Source of the DNA: Neisseria zoodegmatis
GTDB taxonomy: Bacteria; Pseudomonadota; Gammaproteobacteria; Burkholderiales; Neisseriaceae
Reading direction: 5' to 3'
Length of the DNA stretch: 64,000 nt
Assembly: GCF_900187305.1 (NCBI RefSeq)
Contig: NZ_LT906434.1
Location: 1,054,001 to 1,118,000 of the forward strand
Every line of letters begins with the position of its first letter. Position 1 is the stretch's first letter. The notes beneath the pieces are model-generated. The model saw only the letters and a program-made list of their open reading frames with translations, ran no database searches and had not been told where the DNA came from. The translations under genes and the position numbers were made by a program. Below are positions 1 to 9,285 of the stretch, one piece after another.

Positions 1-173
1 TTTTTTATGTGGGGAAAGTGGATACAGGCGGCAAGTGTAGCATAAAAGGCCGTCTGAAACGGAGTAGAGCGGGCAGAATCGCCGTATGCGTTTGGGAAAG
101 AGTTTGCTGTAAAACACAAAACCGCTGCGGCTTTGTCGGTAGCGCAGCGGTTGCGGGTTTGGAATTTATCGGC

Positions 174-530
174 TTATTCGGAGCGTGATTCTTGCAGCCA
201 TTGTTGAGCCGAAGCGGCATCGTCGAAATATTTGGGGTGCTGTTGGGTAAGCAGGCTGGAGAGGCGGGTGCCCAGTTTGATCCATACGTCGTCCACTACG
301 ATGGCGATGCGGCCGAAATCGTCTTCGTGTTCGCGCATGAATTTAAGCTGTTCCATCGCCATATCGATGGTGAAATCTTTGAGCATGCTTAAATCGAGCA
401 GCATGTCGGGGCGGTGGATTTTTTGTGTGCATTCCAGTGCGGCACGTTCAAATTCGTAAAAGTCTTCCACTGTAAACTCGTTGTAGAGAGCCACATTCAA
501 ACCATAATCCTGTTCGCGGATGGAAATCAT
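174..530 (-). CDS. SpoIIAA-like (STAS-fold) protein
   Basis: A 118-residue soluble protein. The alternating hydrophobic strand/helix pattern, with MLLDLSMLKDFT near residues 43-54 and IAIVVDDVWIKL near 75-86, fits the SpoIIAA-like/STAS family of small cytosolic proteins thought to bind lipids or partner proteins. No catalytic motif is visible. The start is supported by AAGGAG seven bases upstream of the ATG. It is transcribed away from the window edge and lies just downstream of the EamA transporter gene on the same strand, 22 bases apart, so the two may be cotranscribed. Exact function unknown. Confidence 0.7.
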   Translation of the reverse strand: MISIREQDYGLNVALYNEFTVEDFYEFERAALECTQKIHRPDMLLDLSMLKDFTIDMAMEQLKFMREHEDDFGRIAIVVDDVWIKLGTRLSSLLTQQHPKYFDDAASAQQWLQESRSE

Positions 531-552
531 TATGCACTCCTTATCTGAATGG

Positions 553-1452
553 TTATTTGGATAATGTGAATTTGCGCAGCCGGGCAGGATTCAGGCTGCT
601 CAAGATACCGCTTGCCACAATAATACCCATTCCCAGCACTTCCTGCCAGCTGATTTTATCGCCTAAAAACCATACGCCGGCGAGCGAGGAAAAGACAACT
701 GCCAAATAAGAAAGAGATGCTACGGTGAATTTGTTGCCGACTTTGTAGGCGCGGGTCATGCACAGTTGGGCAATCATGGCGGAAAGGCCTATGCCGGTCA
801 GGTAGGGCAGGGTTTGCCAAGTCAACGGATGCCAGCCGGTATATGTAGCCCATACGCTCGATAAAGCCATTCCGACCACAGAAAGGTAAAACACAATCCG
901 CCAACCCGGTTCGCCCAGTAGCGAAAGTTCGCGCACGAGCAGATAAGCCCAAGCGGCAAGCAGGCCGCCGCACAGGCCGACTAAGGCGGCAAATTCCTGC
1001 CCGCTTTGAAAAGAAGGGTTGAGCAGCACGACTACGCCGATAAAGCCCAAAACCAGCACGGCCGCTGTGTAGGAAGAAATTTTTTCTTTCAAAACAATAA
1101 ACGATAAAACGGCAAGAAAAATCGAGGAGGTGTAGCCGAGGGTTACACCTGTGGCTAAAGGCAGGTGCATGATGGCGTAAAAAATGCACAACATCCCCAA
1201 GGTGCCGGATACGCTGCGGTTCAAATGCGCTTTCCAATGCGGTGTGCGGAAACTTTTGCCTTGTGCTTTGGCGGTGATGCCGAGAAAAAGGGCGGCGAAG
1301 CCCATCCGCCAAAATACCAGCTCGCCTGTGCCCAGTGCGAATGTTTGCGATGCGCTTTTTACCAAAAGGTTCATCAGGGTAAAGCAGACGGCGGCGATGA
1401 TTACCCAGCCTGAGCCGAGTGGGTCTTTGTATGGGGATCGGGTAGCGTTCAT
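553..1452 (-). CDS. EamA/DMT-family drug/metabolite transporter
   Basis: A 299-residue inner-membrane protein with about ten hydrophobic segments arranged as two EamA repeats, the usual size for the family. It probably exports a small metabolite; the substrate cannot be read from sequence. The frame stays open upstream to 1695, but that extension is the translated 143-bp repeat element and a DUS hairpin, so I place the start at the ATG at 1452 (MNATRSPYKD). The ribosome binding site there is weak. The repeat element sits 32 bases upstream of this start, so the promoter must lie in or beyond the element. Confidence 0.8.
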   Translation of the reverse strand: MNATRSPYKDPLGSGWVIIAAVCFTLMNLLVKSASQTFALGTGELVFWRMGFAALFLGITAKAQGKSFRTPHWKAHLNRSVSGTLGMLCIFYAIMHLPLATGVTLGYTSSIFLAVLSFIVLKEKISSYTAAVLVLGFIGVVVLLNPSFQSGQEFAALVGLCGGLLAAWAYLLVRELSLLGEPGWRIVFYLSVVGMALSSVWATYTGWHPLTWQTLPYLTGIGLSAMIAQLCMTRAYKVGNKFTVASLSYLAVVFSSLAGVWFLGDKISWQEVLGMGIIVASGILSSLNPARLRKFTLSK

Positions 1453-1483
1453 GGGTGTGCGGTTTAGGGAAAAAGGGCAGGCC

Positions 1484-1626
1484 GAGACCTTTGCAAAACC
1501 CCCATCTGCGGCGCATTTCTGCGTTGTGCGCTGCTCGCTCGTTTGCCTATCTAAATGATATGTCTGCACTCGCTGCGCTGCTACGCCTTGAACTGCATCC
1601 ACATCTGAGGGTTTTGCAAAGGTCTC
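1484..1626 (+). repeat. 143-bp MITE-like element, copy 1
   Basis: Starts GAGACCTTTGCAAAA and ends with the inverse TTTTGCAAAGGTCTC. The interior is GC-rich and nearly identical to the copies at 9286, 11185 and 21456, and all four are exactly 143 bp. No transposase is encoded. The termini resemble those I recall for neisserial IS5-family elements (IS1106 type), so this may be a non-autonomous derivative; that link is inference. A DUS follows it directly. Confidence 0.85.
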
Positions 1627-1654
1627 AGGCCGTCTGAAATTTTTCAGACGGCCT
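1627..1654 (-). terminator. DUS inverted pair, nhaP2 terminator
   Basis: AGGCCGTCTGAAA and its inverse are separated by two bases, giving a strong hairpin 14 bases beyond the nhaP2 stop codon. Paired uptake sequences commonly act as rho-independent terminators in Neisseria. Confidence 0.7.
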
Positions 1655-1667
1655 CTTGAGGGTGTGG

Positions 1668-3398
1668 TTAACTCGGGCATTTCAGCCCCAGCCATTTCAT
1701 CGAGCCGTCGTGTTCCAACTCTTTAACGGTAAGGATGAAATCGCCGATGTGGATGCGGTCGCCTTCCACGGGTACATTGCCTTCAAAGCGTTTTTTAAAC
1801 AGGCCGCTCAAGGTCAGGTTGCGTTCGTGTTCTTCCAGCCGCAAGCCGTAGGCATCGGCCAAATCGCCGGCGATGCTGGAGGGGTTAACCACAAATTCGC
1901 CGAAGAAGTCTAAATTGATCAGCGCCGATTGGCCTGTTTCGCAGAAGCGTTTGGCGAGCGTGTCCACCTGTTCGGGCGGCACGATATACCAAGCCACATC
2001 GCCGGCTTGCAAGCGGGTGTCGAATGTCAGCACTTCGCGTTTGTCGTTGCGGATGAGGGCGAAGCAGCGGGTGGAGAGCATACACAAATCCCGGGCCACT
2101 TCATCGGGGTGCTGCCCTTCGGCATCGGAGTCCGCCACCACTTCGTAAGCCAGCAGCGGCACCGATTCGCTTTCCGAAAGCCATATTTCGCGGCTGTCGG
2201 TCGGTTCGGGTTTGGGCGGTACGGTCACTTTCAACCAGCGGGCGACCACGGGAATGGTCGTTCCCTGAATCAGCAGCGACAAAATCACCACCGCAAACGC
2301 TACGTCAAACAGCAGCCGCGCATTGGGCACGCCCATTACCAGCGGCATCATCGCCAGCGTAATTGGCACCGCGCCGCGCAAGCCTACCCAGCTGATGTAG
2401 GCCATTTCGCGCATATTGTAGTGAAACTTCCAAATGCCGCTGGCCACTGCAATCGGGCGGGCGACCAGCATCAGAAACGCGGCGATGGCGAGGGCGTCCA
2501 AACCGTGTTCGAGAAGGCGCGTGGGCGTAACCAGCAAACCCAGCACCACAAACATACTGGCTTGTGCCAGCCATGCCAGGCCGTCCATCACGCGCAAAAC
2601 GTGCTCGGTGGCGTGGCTGTGGCGGTTGCCGACGATAATGCCGGCCAGATAAACCGCCAAGAATCCGCTGCCGCCGATGAGGTTGGTAAACGCAAAAGTC
2701 AGCAGGCCGCCTGAAACAATCATCAAGGCATACAGACCTTCGGCCAAATTCAGACGCCGTGTTAACCGCGATAAAATTTTGCCGCCGATAAAGCCCAGCA
2801 GCAGGCCGAAGCCGAGTTGTTGCACCAGCAGCAGTAAGAATGGAAGAACGCCCGCTTCTTCGGGATTCATCGTCAGTGCAATCAAGGCCGTTACGAGGAA
2901 AATGGCCATCGGATCGTTCGCGCCCGATTCGATTTCCAGCGTGGCCTGCACCCGTTCGTTGAGGCGCACGCCGCTGTTGCGCAGCAGGCTGAATACCGCA
3001 CCGGCGTCGGTAGAGCCGACGATGGCGGCCATCAAAATGCCCAAGCGCCAATCGACATTCATATAAAGTGTGGCGAAAATGCCCAGCAAGGCTACGGTGG
3101 CAATCACGCCCCAGCTGGCTAAGACGGACGCCGGTTTCAAAGCGATGCGGAAGCTGTCGAGTTTGGTGCGCAGGCCGCCGTCGAGCAGGATCACGGCCAG
3201 CGCGAGTTGCCCGATTAAGGTGGCGGTAACGAAATTGTCGAACGCGATGCCGCCGATGCCGTCTTCGCCCGCCAGCATGCCGACGCCGAGAAATACCAAT
3301 AACAGCGGCAGCCCCAGCCGGGCCGAGAGCGTGGTCGAGATCACGCTGAGAAAGAGCAGCAGCCCCGTGATTAAGAATAAAGTGTTGATTCCGTCCAT
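1668..3398 (-). CDS. nhaP2: Potassium/proton antiporter, CPA1 family
   Basis: A 576-residue protein. The first ~390 residues form about twelve membrane segments of the Na+/H+ exchanger fold, with the CPA1-type Asn-Asp pair in ESGANDPMAIF and the GSTDAGAVFSLLR motif. The C-terminal ~180 residues are cytoplasmic: a TrkA-C/RCK-C-like domain, then a CorC/HlyC-like transporter-associated domain. This order matches CvrA/NhaP2, which exchange K+ (or Na+) for H+ in pH and osmotic homeostasis. The frame is open to 3533, but MDGINTLFLIT at 3398 begins directly at the first membrane segment and is the better start. A DUS hairpin follows the stop. Confidence 0.85.
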   Translation of the reverse strand: MDGINTLFLITGLLLFLSVISTTLSARLGLPLLLVFLGVGMLAGEDGIGGIAFDNFVTATLIGQLALAVILLDGGLRTKLDSFRIALKPASVLASWGVIATVALLGIFATLYMNVDWRLGILMAAIVGSTDAGAVFSLLRNSGVRLNERVQATLEIESGANDPMAIFLVTALIALTMNPEEAGVLPFLLLLVQQLGFGLLLGFIGGKILSRLTRRLNLAEGLYALMIVSGGLLTFAFTNLIGGSGFLAVYLAGIIVGNRHSHATEHVLRVMDGLAWLAQASMFVVLGLLVTPTRLLEHGLDALAIAAFLMLVARPIAVASGIWKFHYNMREMAYISWVGLRGAVPITLAMMPLVMGVPNARLLFDVAFAVVILSLLIQGTTIPVVARWLKVTVPPKPEPTDSREIWLSESESVPLLAYEVVADSDAEGQHPDEVARDLCMLSTRCFALIRNDKREVLTFDTRLQAGDVAWYIVPPEQVDTLAKRFCETGQSALINLDFFGEFVVNPSSIAGDLADAYGLRLEEHERNLTLSGLFKKRFEGNVPVEGDRIHIGDFILTVKELEHDGSMKWLGLKCPS

Positions 3399-3611
3399 GA
3401 TGGTGTGTGCGTTGTTTTGCTTATGTTTGATAGCGTAAAACGCTGCCATTTTAGCATAAAACAGTATTTTCCCCGACGAAGCAGGCGGGGCGGTTGGCAC
3501 TGGCCATACCTTTTCAGACGGCCTCGATGCCATTGGTCGGGCCGTCTGAAAACAAATTTCCGAAATCGGCTATAATGCGCGCTATTTCAAACTTGTTGTT
3601 CAGGAAACACT

Positions 3612-4490
3612 ATGGCTTTTGCCTCTCTTTTTACTCTGCTTGATGATATTGCTTCCGTGTTGGACGACGTGGCCGTGATGACGAAAATGGCTGCGAAAAA
3701 AACCGCCGGCGTGGTGGGCGACGATTTGGCTTTGAACGCCAACCAAGTTACCGGCGTGTCGGCCGACCGCGAGCTGCCGATTGTATGGGCGGTTGCCAAA
3801 GGCTCTTTGATTAATAAAGTGATTTTGGTGCCGGCGGCTTTGCTGCTGTCTATTTTTATTCCGTCGCTGATTAAGCCTTTGCTGGTAATCGGCGGCGCGT
3901 TTCTCTGTTTTGAAGGCGTGGAAAAGATACTGCACAAGTTTCTAAACAAACACAGTGGCGACGAAGCGCATGAAGCCGTTGGCGATGAAATCGTAGATGA
4001 AAAAACCAAAATCAAAGGCGCTATCCGCACGGATTTCATTTTGTCTGCCGAAATCATCATCATTGCGCTGGGCGTGGTGGGCAGCTTCGGCGTGCTGACC
4101 AAATCACTGGTGTTGTCGGTAATCGGCATCGGAATGACCGTGCTGGTGTACGGTTTGGTGGCCGGCATCGTGAAGATGGACGACTTCGGCATGTGGCTGA
4201 TGAATAAAACCAATGCGTTAGCCCGCGCGGTAGGCAAAGGCATCATTTTGTTTATGCCGTGGTTTATGCGCGGCCTGAGCGTGGTCGGCATGTTGGCGAT
4301 GTTTTTGGTGGGCGGCGGCATCATTGTCCACAACATCGACTTCGTACATCACCTGCTTGAAAAATACGGTGTGGTCGAAGGCTTGGCCAGCTACCCTGCC
4401 ACGTTGTTGGTCGGCCTGCTGACCGGCGCGGCGGTGTGTGCGGTGGTGCTGCCGGTCATGAAAATGTTCAGTAAAAAAGCCGCACATTAA
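3612..4490 (+). CDS. DUF808 family inner-membrane protein (YedI-like)
   Basis: A 292-residue protein beginning [19 protein letters not shown], the conserved opening of DUF808/YedI proteins, followed by [19 protein letters not shown] and several long hydrophobic segments (roughly 75-100, 145-165, 170-190, 225-250, 265-285). It is an integral inner-membrane protein of unknown biochemical role. AGGAAA precedes the ATG by about five bases. It is monocistronic: a DUS hairpin follows and lnt starts 86 bases downstream. Confidence 0.85.
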   Translation: MAFASLFTLLDDIASVLDDVAVMTKMAAKKTAGVVGDDLALNANQVTGVSADRELPIVWAVAKGSLINKVILVPAALLLSIFIPSLIKPLLVIGGAFLCFEGVEKILHKFLNKHSGDEAHEAVGDEIVDEKTKIKGAIRTDFILSAEIIIIALGVVGSFGVLTKSLVLSVIGIGMTVLVYGLVAGIVKMDDFGMWLMNKTNALARAVGKGIILFMPWFMRGLSVVGMLAMFLVGGGIIVHNIDFVHHLLEKYGVVEGLASYPATLLVGLLTGAAVCAVVLPVMKMFSKKAAH

Positions 4491-4503
4491 ATATATGGTA
4501 TGA

Positions 4504-4535
4504 AGGCCGTCTGAAAACTATATTTCAGACGGCCT
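4504..4535 (+). terminator. DUS inverted pair after DUF808 gene
   Basis: AGGCCGTCTGAAA and TTTCAGACGGCCT are separated by six bases, starting 14 bases past the stop codon. The hairpin is likely a terminator for the DUF808 gene and also supplies two uptake sequences. Confidence 0.65.
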
Positions 4536-4576
4536 CAAATCTTGATACGCCGATTAACCCGAATCATCACAACCCT

Positions 4577-6124
4577 ATGAATGTTTTTGAAAAAGCTGAC
4601 ACCGTGTGGCAAAAGCCGTGGCTGTATTGGCCGCTGTTGCCGGCCATTGCCCTTGCAACGCCTTTGACGTTTGCGCCGTATTATCATTTTTGGCTGATGC
4701 CTTTGCTGTTCGGCGCTCTGATCAAGCTTACCGAGCTGCGTCCGCAATATGCGGCGAGAAGTGCTTATCTGTTTGGATTGATCGGCTATACCGCCCAGTT
4801 TTACTGGATTCATACCGCGCTGCATACCGTGTCGGGGCTGCCGAACCTGTATGCCGTGCCGCTTACTTTTCTGCTGCCCGCATTTCTGGCGCTGTATCCC
4901 GCGGTGGCGTTTTGGCTGGCCAACAAATTTAATGTGTCGCGCACCGTGCGCATCGGCTTGGTGATTCCGCTGGTGTGGACGCTCACCGAGTTTGCCCGCG
5001 AGCGTTTGCTCACCGGCTTTGCATGGGGCGCGCTCGGGTATTCCCAAATTGCCGATTTCAGCCCGCTGGCCGGTTTCGCGCCTTTGGGCGGCATTCATTT
5101 GGTAACGTTGGCAACTGCTTTAACAGGCGCATGGCTGGTGTTGCTGCTGGACGGCAAAAGAGGCCGTCTGAAACAGCGTGCCGTGGCAGCGGGCGCATTG
5201 GTGGCGGTGCTGTCGGCAGGCTATATTGGCAAACAGATTGAATTTACCCGCCCCGACGGCAGCTCTGCCACCGTGGCGTTGGCTCAAGGGAATATTCCGC
5301 AAACGCTGAAATGGACGCCCGAGCAGTTTTTCCCCACGGTCAAACGCTATTACGAGCAGGTTGCCGGCAGCCGAGCCGACATCGTGATTCTGCCGGAAAC
5401 CGCCATTCCGATGATGCGTCAGGATTTGCCGCAAGGTCTGATAGACCAGTTTGCCGCCCGCGCCAAAGCCAACGGCAGCGCATTGGCAATCGGTATCAGC
5501 CAATACACTTCAGACGGCCTCGGTTATGAAAACGCGGTTATCAATCTTACCGATTATCAGCCGGAACGACCCGACCACATTCCGTATTACGCCAAAAACC
5601 ATCTCGTGCCGTTCGGCGAATACAAACCCCTGCCGTGGCTTACCGAGCCTCTGTACCAATTGATGAACATGCCTTTGGCCGACTTCAAGCGCGGCGGCGA
5701 TGCCCAAACGCCGTTTCAGATGGCCAACCAAAAAGTCGCGTTCAATATCTGCTATGAAGACGGTTTCGGCGACGAATTAATCGCATCCGCCAAACAATCC
5801 ACGCTGCTCGCCAATGCCAGCAATATGGCGTGGTACGGAAAATCCAACGCCATGTTCCAGCATTTGCAGCAGTCGCAAGCACGGTCTATGGAGTTGGGGC
5901 GTTATATGGTGCGCTCCACCAACACCGGCGCCACTGCGATTATCGACCCCAAAGGCCGAATCGTCAGCCAGACCGTGCCGGATACCGAAGCCGTATTGGA
6001 AGGCAAGATCGAAGGCTATACTGGCGAAACCCCTTACATGAAGATGGGCGGTTCGCTGCCCTTAATCATCTTGCTCGGTCTTGCCGCAGCGGTATTGTTT
6101 GCCGCAGGAAAACGGCGCAGATAA
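4577..6124 (+). CDS. lnt: Apolipoprotein N-acyltransferase
   Basis: A 515-residue inner-membrane enzyme that adds the third acyl chain to the N-terminal cysteine of lipoproteins, the last step after Lgt and LspA. An N-terminal block of about six membrane helices (to ~205) precedes a periplasmic nitrilase domain. The catalytic triad is visible: Glu in VILPETAIPM, Lys in YYAKNHLVPFGEY and Cys in FNICYEDGFG. A final membrane helix occupies about 490-510. Length is typical. An internal uptake sequence lies at about 5508. lspA, from the same pathway, is elsewhere in the window at 27884. Confidence 0.95.
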   Translation: MNVFEKADTVWQKPWLYWPLLPAIALATPLTFAPYYHFWLMPLLFGALIKLTELRPQYAARSAYLFGLIGYTAQFYWIHTALHTVSGLPNLYAVPLTFLLPAFLALYPAVAFWLANKFNVSRTVRIGLVIPLVWTLTEFARERLLTGFAWGALGYSQIADFSPLAGFAPLGGIHLVTLATALTGAWLVLLLDGKRGRLKQRAVAAGALVAVLSAGYIGKQIEFTRPDGSSATVALAQGNIPQTLKWTPEQFFPTVKRYYEQVAGSRADIVILPETAIPMMRQDLPQGLIDQFAARAKANGSALAIGISQYTSDGLGYENAVINLTDYQPERPDHIPYYAKNHLVPFGEYKPLPWLTEPLYQLMNMPLADFKRGGDAQTPFQMANQKVAFNICYEDGFGDELIASAKQSTLLANASNMAWYGKSNAMFQHLQQSQARSMELGRYMVRSTNTGATAIIDPKGRIVSQTVPDTEAVLEGKIEGYTGETPYMKMGGSLPLIILLGLAAAVLFAAGKRRR

Positions 6125-6446
6125 AGGCTTTCAAGACGGCCTCAACCTTTATTAACAGCCTGCATGGTGTTGCGGTATCCATCGAAAACCGAAAATATAC
6201 AGGCTGTCTGAAACGATAAATCCACACAGCGTGTATAATCTGTGCTTTAATGCGGAACTAATCCTGATAGAAGTACTCAAATATTTTAAATCAATCAAAT
6301 TTAAAAAAATACAAAATTTTACCTATTATGTATTGAATGTGTACACGATAATTCTGTTTAATAAGAAAGCCGGGTATCCGGTAAACCACAGAGGCTCAGG
6401 CATCCGCCGAAAGTCTTGCACAATATAATATAAGGAAAGCCAACTA
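6125..6446. other. Intergenic leader upstream of rpoH
   Basis: 322 bases, AT-rich from about 6230. It contains degenerate uptake-like sequences at about 6132 and 6201. No convincing ORF is present. It presumably holds the rpoH promoter and leader, but I cannot assign a -35/-10 pair with confidence. AAGGAAA lies eight bases before the rpoH ATG. Confidence 0.5.
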
Positions 6447-7316
6447 ATGACAATGAATAACGCCTTTGCATTACCCGTCCCCAGCGGTCATGGTAGCTTG
6501 GAGCAGTACATTCATACCGTAAACAGTATTCCTATGCTTTCTGCCGAAGAAGAAACCAATCTGGCAGAGCGACAACAAAAAGGCGACCTTGAAGCCGCCA
6601 AACAACTGATTCTTTCCCACCTGCGCGTAGTCGTATCGATTGCACGCGGTTACGATGGTTACGGTCTTAACCAAGCCGACCTGATTCAAGAAGGCAACAT
6701 CGGCCTGATGAAAGCGGTGAAACGCTTCGAGCCGACTCGCGGCGCACGCCTGTTTTCATTTGCCGTACATTGGATCAAAGCAGAAATTCACGAGTTTATT
6801 TTGCGCAACTGGCGCTTGGTGCGTGTTGCTACCACCAAACCGCAACGCAAACTGTTTTTCAATCTGCGCAGCATGCGTAAAAACCTGAATGCCCTGTCGC
6901 CGAAAGAAGCACAGGAAATCGCCGACGATTTGGGTGTGAAACTGTCGGAAGTGCTGGAAATGGAACAACGCATGACCGGTCGCGACATCGGCATTTTGGC
7001 GGAAAACAGCGACGATGAAGACAGCTTCGCGCCGATTGACTGGCTGGCCGACAACGACAGCGAGCCGACCCGGCAAATCGAGCAGAAAGCTCACTACGCT
7101 TTGCAAACCGAAGGCCTGCAAAACGCCTTGGCCAAACTCGACGACCGCAGCCGCCGCATCGTAGAAACCCGCTGGCTGCAAGACGACGGCGGTTTGACGC
7201 TGCACGATTTGGCTGCCGAATACGGCGTGTCTGCCGAGCGTATCCGTCAGATTGAAGCCAAAGCCATGCAGAAACTGCGCGGTTTTCTGACTGAAGACGC
7301 GGAAGCAACTGTTTAA
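6447..7316 (+). CDS. rpoH: RNA polymerase heat-shock sigma factor (sigma-32)
   Basis: A 289-residue sigma-70-family factor directing RNA polymerase to heat-shock promoters (chaperones and proteases). Region 2 is clear: LRVVVSIARGYDGYGLNQADLIQEGNIGLMKAVKRFEP, then FAVHWIKAEIHEFILRNWRLVR. The RpoH-specific stretch RVATTKPQRKLFFNLRSMRK follows. Region 4 ends with the helix-turn-helix LTLHDLAAEYGVSAERIRQIEAKAMQKLR. The first of two nearby ATGs is chosen because AAGGAAA is correctly spaced to it; the second (MNNAFAL) is possible. The gene faces the ferritin gene across a DUS hairpin. Confidence 0.95.
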   Translation: MTMNNAFALPVPSGHGSLEQYIHTVNSIPMLSAEEETNLAERQQKGDLEAAKQLILSHLRVVVSIARGYDGYGLNQADLIQEGNIGLMKAVKRFEPTRGARLFSFAVHWIKAEIHEFILRNWRLVRVATTKPQRKLFFNLRSMRKNLNALSPKEAQEIADDLGVKLSEVLEMEQRMTGRDIGILAENSDDEDSFAPIDWLADNDSEPTRQIEQKAHYALQTEGLQNALAKLDDRSRRIVETRWLQDDGGLTLHDLAAEYGVSAERIRQIEAKAMQKLRGFLTEDAEATV

Positions 7317-7341
7317 GATTTAATGTTTGAATGATGTAAAA

Positions 7342-7367
7342 AGGCCGTCTGAATTTTCAGACGGCCT
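7342..7367. terminator. Bidirectional DUS hairpin between rpoH and ftn
   Basis: AGGCCGTCTGAA and TTCAGACGGCCT form a 12-bp stem with a two-base loop and a flanking A tract on one side and a T-rich tract on the other. It lies between convergent genes, so it can terminate both. Confidence 0.7.
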
Positions 7368-7382
7368 TTGTTGTATCAGGGC

Positions 7383-7883
7383 TTATTTGCCTGCGGTTGC
7401 CAAGCCGGCCAAGTCTTTATCCACATGATACAAGCCCTTGCCGTCGTCGCCGACCAGATTGATTTTGTCCAAAATCGATTTAAACAAACGCTCTTCTTCG
7501 TGCTGCTCCGAGACATACCATTGCAGGAAGTTGAAAGACGAATAATCTTTTTCGGTAAAGGTTGCTTCTACCAATTCATTGATTTTCTTGGTAATCGTTT
7601 TTTCGTGTTTGTACACGGCCTCAAACATTTCCTTCAAACCTTTATAGTTGGTTTTCGGTGCGGGAATCGTGCCGATTTCAGGCATGGCGCCGGTTTCGCT
7701 CAAATAATCAAACAGGCGGTGCATATGCTGCATTTCTTCGGCGGCATGGGCTTTCAAAAATGCCGCCGCGCCTTCAAAGCCTTTGCTGTCGGCCCAAGCA
7801 GACATTTGCAGGTAAACGTTGGAAGAATAAAACTCAAGATTCAGCTGTTCGTTTAAGTGTTTGACGATTTTTTCAGACAACAT
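7383..7883 (-). CDS. ftnA: Non-haem ferritin
   Basis: A 166-residue four-helix ferritin that oxidises Fe2+ and stores Fe3+ in a 24-subunit shell. Ferroxidase ligands are visible: Glu in [13 protein letters not shown], the [11 protein letters not shown] motif, and Glu residues in [11 protein letters not shown]. The length fits FtnA. There is no haem-binding Met in the bacterioferritin position that I can recognise, so this is ferritin rather than Bfr. AAGGAG precedes the ATG. A Fur-like palindrome lies about 240 bases upstream (8115-8135), so iron control is plausible but unproven. Confidence 0.9.
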   Translation of the reverse strand: MLSEKIVKHLNEQLNLEFYSSNVYLQMSAWADSKGFEGAAAFLKAHAAEEMQHMHRLFDYLSETGAMPEIGTIPAPKTNYKGLKEMFEAVYKHEKTITKKINELVEATFTEKDYSSFNFLQWYVSEQHEEERLFKSILDKINLVGDDGKGLYHVDKDLAGLATAGK

Positions 7884-8114
7884 AACATCACTCCTTTGTA
7901 AAGGGTTGAGGGGAAATGGTTGAAAAACGGTGCGGTGGTGTGTGCAATAGGGCGGGCAGCATTGTTAAAAATGCGTCCGAGAAGATTGTTGTTATCGGCT
8001 AAGTTTTTATGAACTGCGTTGGCGTGGTAAGGCGATGATTCCGCTTTTATCTTTGAGTGTTATGGCGCCGGAAATATCCGTACATGCAAAGATAACACAT
8101 TCAGGTTAATTAAA

Positions 8115-8135
8115 AAATGATATGGGTTATCATTT
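8115..8135. promoter_or_regulatory. Fur-box-like palindrome upstream of ftnA
   Basis: AAATGATA and TATCATTT form perfect 8-base arms around a 5-base spacer, close to the Fur consensus (GATAAT-type arms). It lies in the 395-base space between ftnA and xerC, both on the minus strand, about 230 bases from the ftnA start. The rest of 7884-8278 shows only a DUS hairpin at 8191-8216. The regulatory role is inferred. Confidence 0.45.
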
Positions 8136-8190
8136 GATTAAAGTTGGGTAAGCGTTTTGAAAAATACCGGTCGTGGGATGTGGTGATTTG

Positions 8191-8216
8191 AGGCCGTCTG
8201 AATTTTCAGACGGCCT
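8191..8216 (-). terminator. DUS inverted pair downstream of xerC
   Basis: AGGCCGTCTGAA and TTCAGACGGCCT are separated by two bases, about 60 bases beyond the xerC stop. Probable terminator. Confidence 0.6.
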
Positions 8217-8278
8217 GTTTTATGTTGGGCATATTTGGCATTTAGTGAGCATAGCCGTTTGAACCGAGAAACGTGCGG

Positions 8279-9175
8279 CTACTTTTTTTGGCGTTTCGAG
8301 CGCGGGTGGGTGTCGTCGTACACTTTCGCCAAATGGTCGAAATCGAGCTTGGTGTAAATTTGCGTGGTAGATAAATTGCTGTGGCCGAGTAGCTCTTGCA
8401 CGGCTCTGATGTTTTGCGCCGATTGGAGGATGTGGCTGGCGTAGCTGTGCCGCAGCATGTGCGGGGAAATGTGTTGCGGGCTGCCTTGCGTTAAGGCCCA
8501 ATCGCGCAGGCGGTTGCGAATCTGGCGGACGCTGAGGCGCTGGCCTAAGCGGTTGGTAAACAAAGCGGTTTCATTATCTTTGGCAACGCGCTGCGGCAGA
8601 TAGGCTTCTATCGCTTCAATGCTTTTGGCGGTTAAAGGCACGCGGCGCTGTTTGCTGCCTTTGCCTGTCACGCTTACCCAGCCTTCTTGCAGCAAAACAT
8701 CGCTTAGATTCAAAGCGTTGACTTCGCCGACACGCAGTCCGCTGCCATACATCAATTCAAACAAAGCATGGTCGCGCACGCTGAGTGCTTCGTCGCACAC
8801 ATGCTGGTCGAGCAGGTGGTTCAGCATTTCCTGCTCCAAGGCTTTGGGTAGGCGTTCGGGGGCTTTGGGGGCTTTGAGCGTTTCGGTAGGGTCGGCGGCC
8901 ATCAAGCCTTGTTGGACCAGCCATCCGCAATATTGCCGCCAAGCCGAAAGTTTGCGCGCCATGCTTCGTTCGCCGGTGTTTTGTTGTGAAAGGCTTTTCA
9001 AGGCGGCGACAAAATGTTTGCGCGCGGCAGGTTCTTGACCGCAGTCGGTGGGGAGCAGGGTGGCCAGTTGCGTTAAGTCGCGGCGGTAAGCGGCTACCGT
9101 GTGAGCGGATTTGCCTTGCTGGACTAGCGTTTGAAGATAGTCGTCTTGATGGTCGAACAAGCGGGAAAGCTGCAT
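8279..9175 (-). CDS. xerC: Tyrosine recombinase XerC
   Basis: A 298-residue recombinase that acts with XerD at dif to resolve chromosome dimers. An N-terminal SAM-like core-binding domain (to ~95) includes [12 protein letters not shown]. The catalytic domain carries Arg in [12 protein letters not shown], Lys in [12 protein letters not shown], the [12 protein letters not shown] box, His in [12 protein letters not shown] and the nucleophile Tyr in that same motif. The length is normal. XerD normally carries slightly different box motifs, so XerC is preferred over XerD. A copy of the 143-bp element lies 111 bases upstream. Confidence 0.88.
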   Translation of the reverse strand: MQLSRLFDHQDDYLQTLVQQGKSAHTVAAYRRDLTQLATLLPTDCGQEPAARKHFVAALKSLSQQNTGERSMARKLSAWRQYCGWLVQQGLMAADPTETLKAPKAPERLPKALEQEMLNHLLDQHVCDEALSVRDHALFELMYGSGLRVGEVNALNLSDVLLQEGWVSVTGKGSKQRRVPLTAKSIEAIEAYLPQRVAKDNETALFTNRLGQRLSVRQIRNRLRDWALTQGSPQHISPHMLRHSYASHILQSAQNIRAVQELLGHSNLSTTQIYTKLDFDHLAKVYDDTHPRSKRQKK

Positions 9176-9285
9176 GATAGGGTTCGGGTAAAACAGGAAG
9201 CAGATAGGCGCATTGTACTGCTTGGAAGCGGCGCAGCGTAAGCGGTATGTGATGCCGGATAAAAGGCTTGATTTAAGATGAGCCC

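Noticed and set aside
5..220. A 71-codon minus-strand ORF at the left edge
   Set aside because: It overlaps the STAS-like gene terminus and a DUS, and its composition is that of a shadow frame.
553..1695. A 380-residue version of the EamA transporter
   Set aside because: The extra 81 N-terminal residues are a translation of the 143-bp repeat and an uptake hairpin.
6231..6428. A 65-codon ORF in the rpoH leader
   Set aside because: AT-rich low-complexity translation, no ribosome binding site and no family features.
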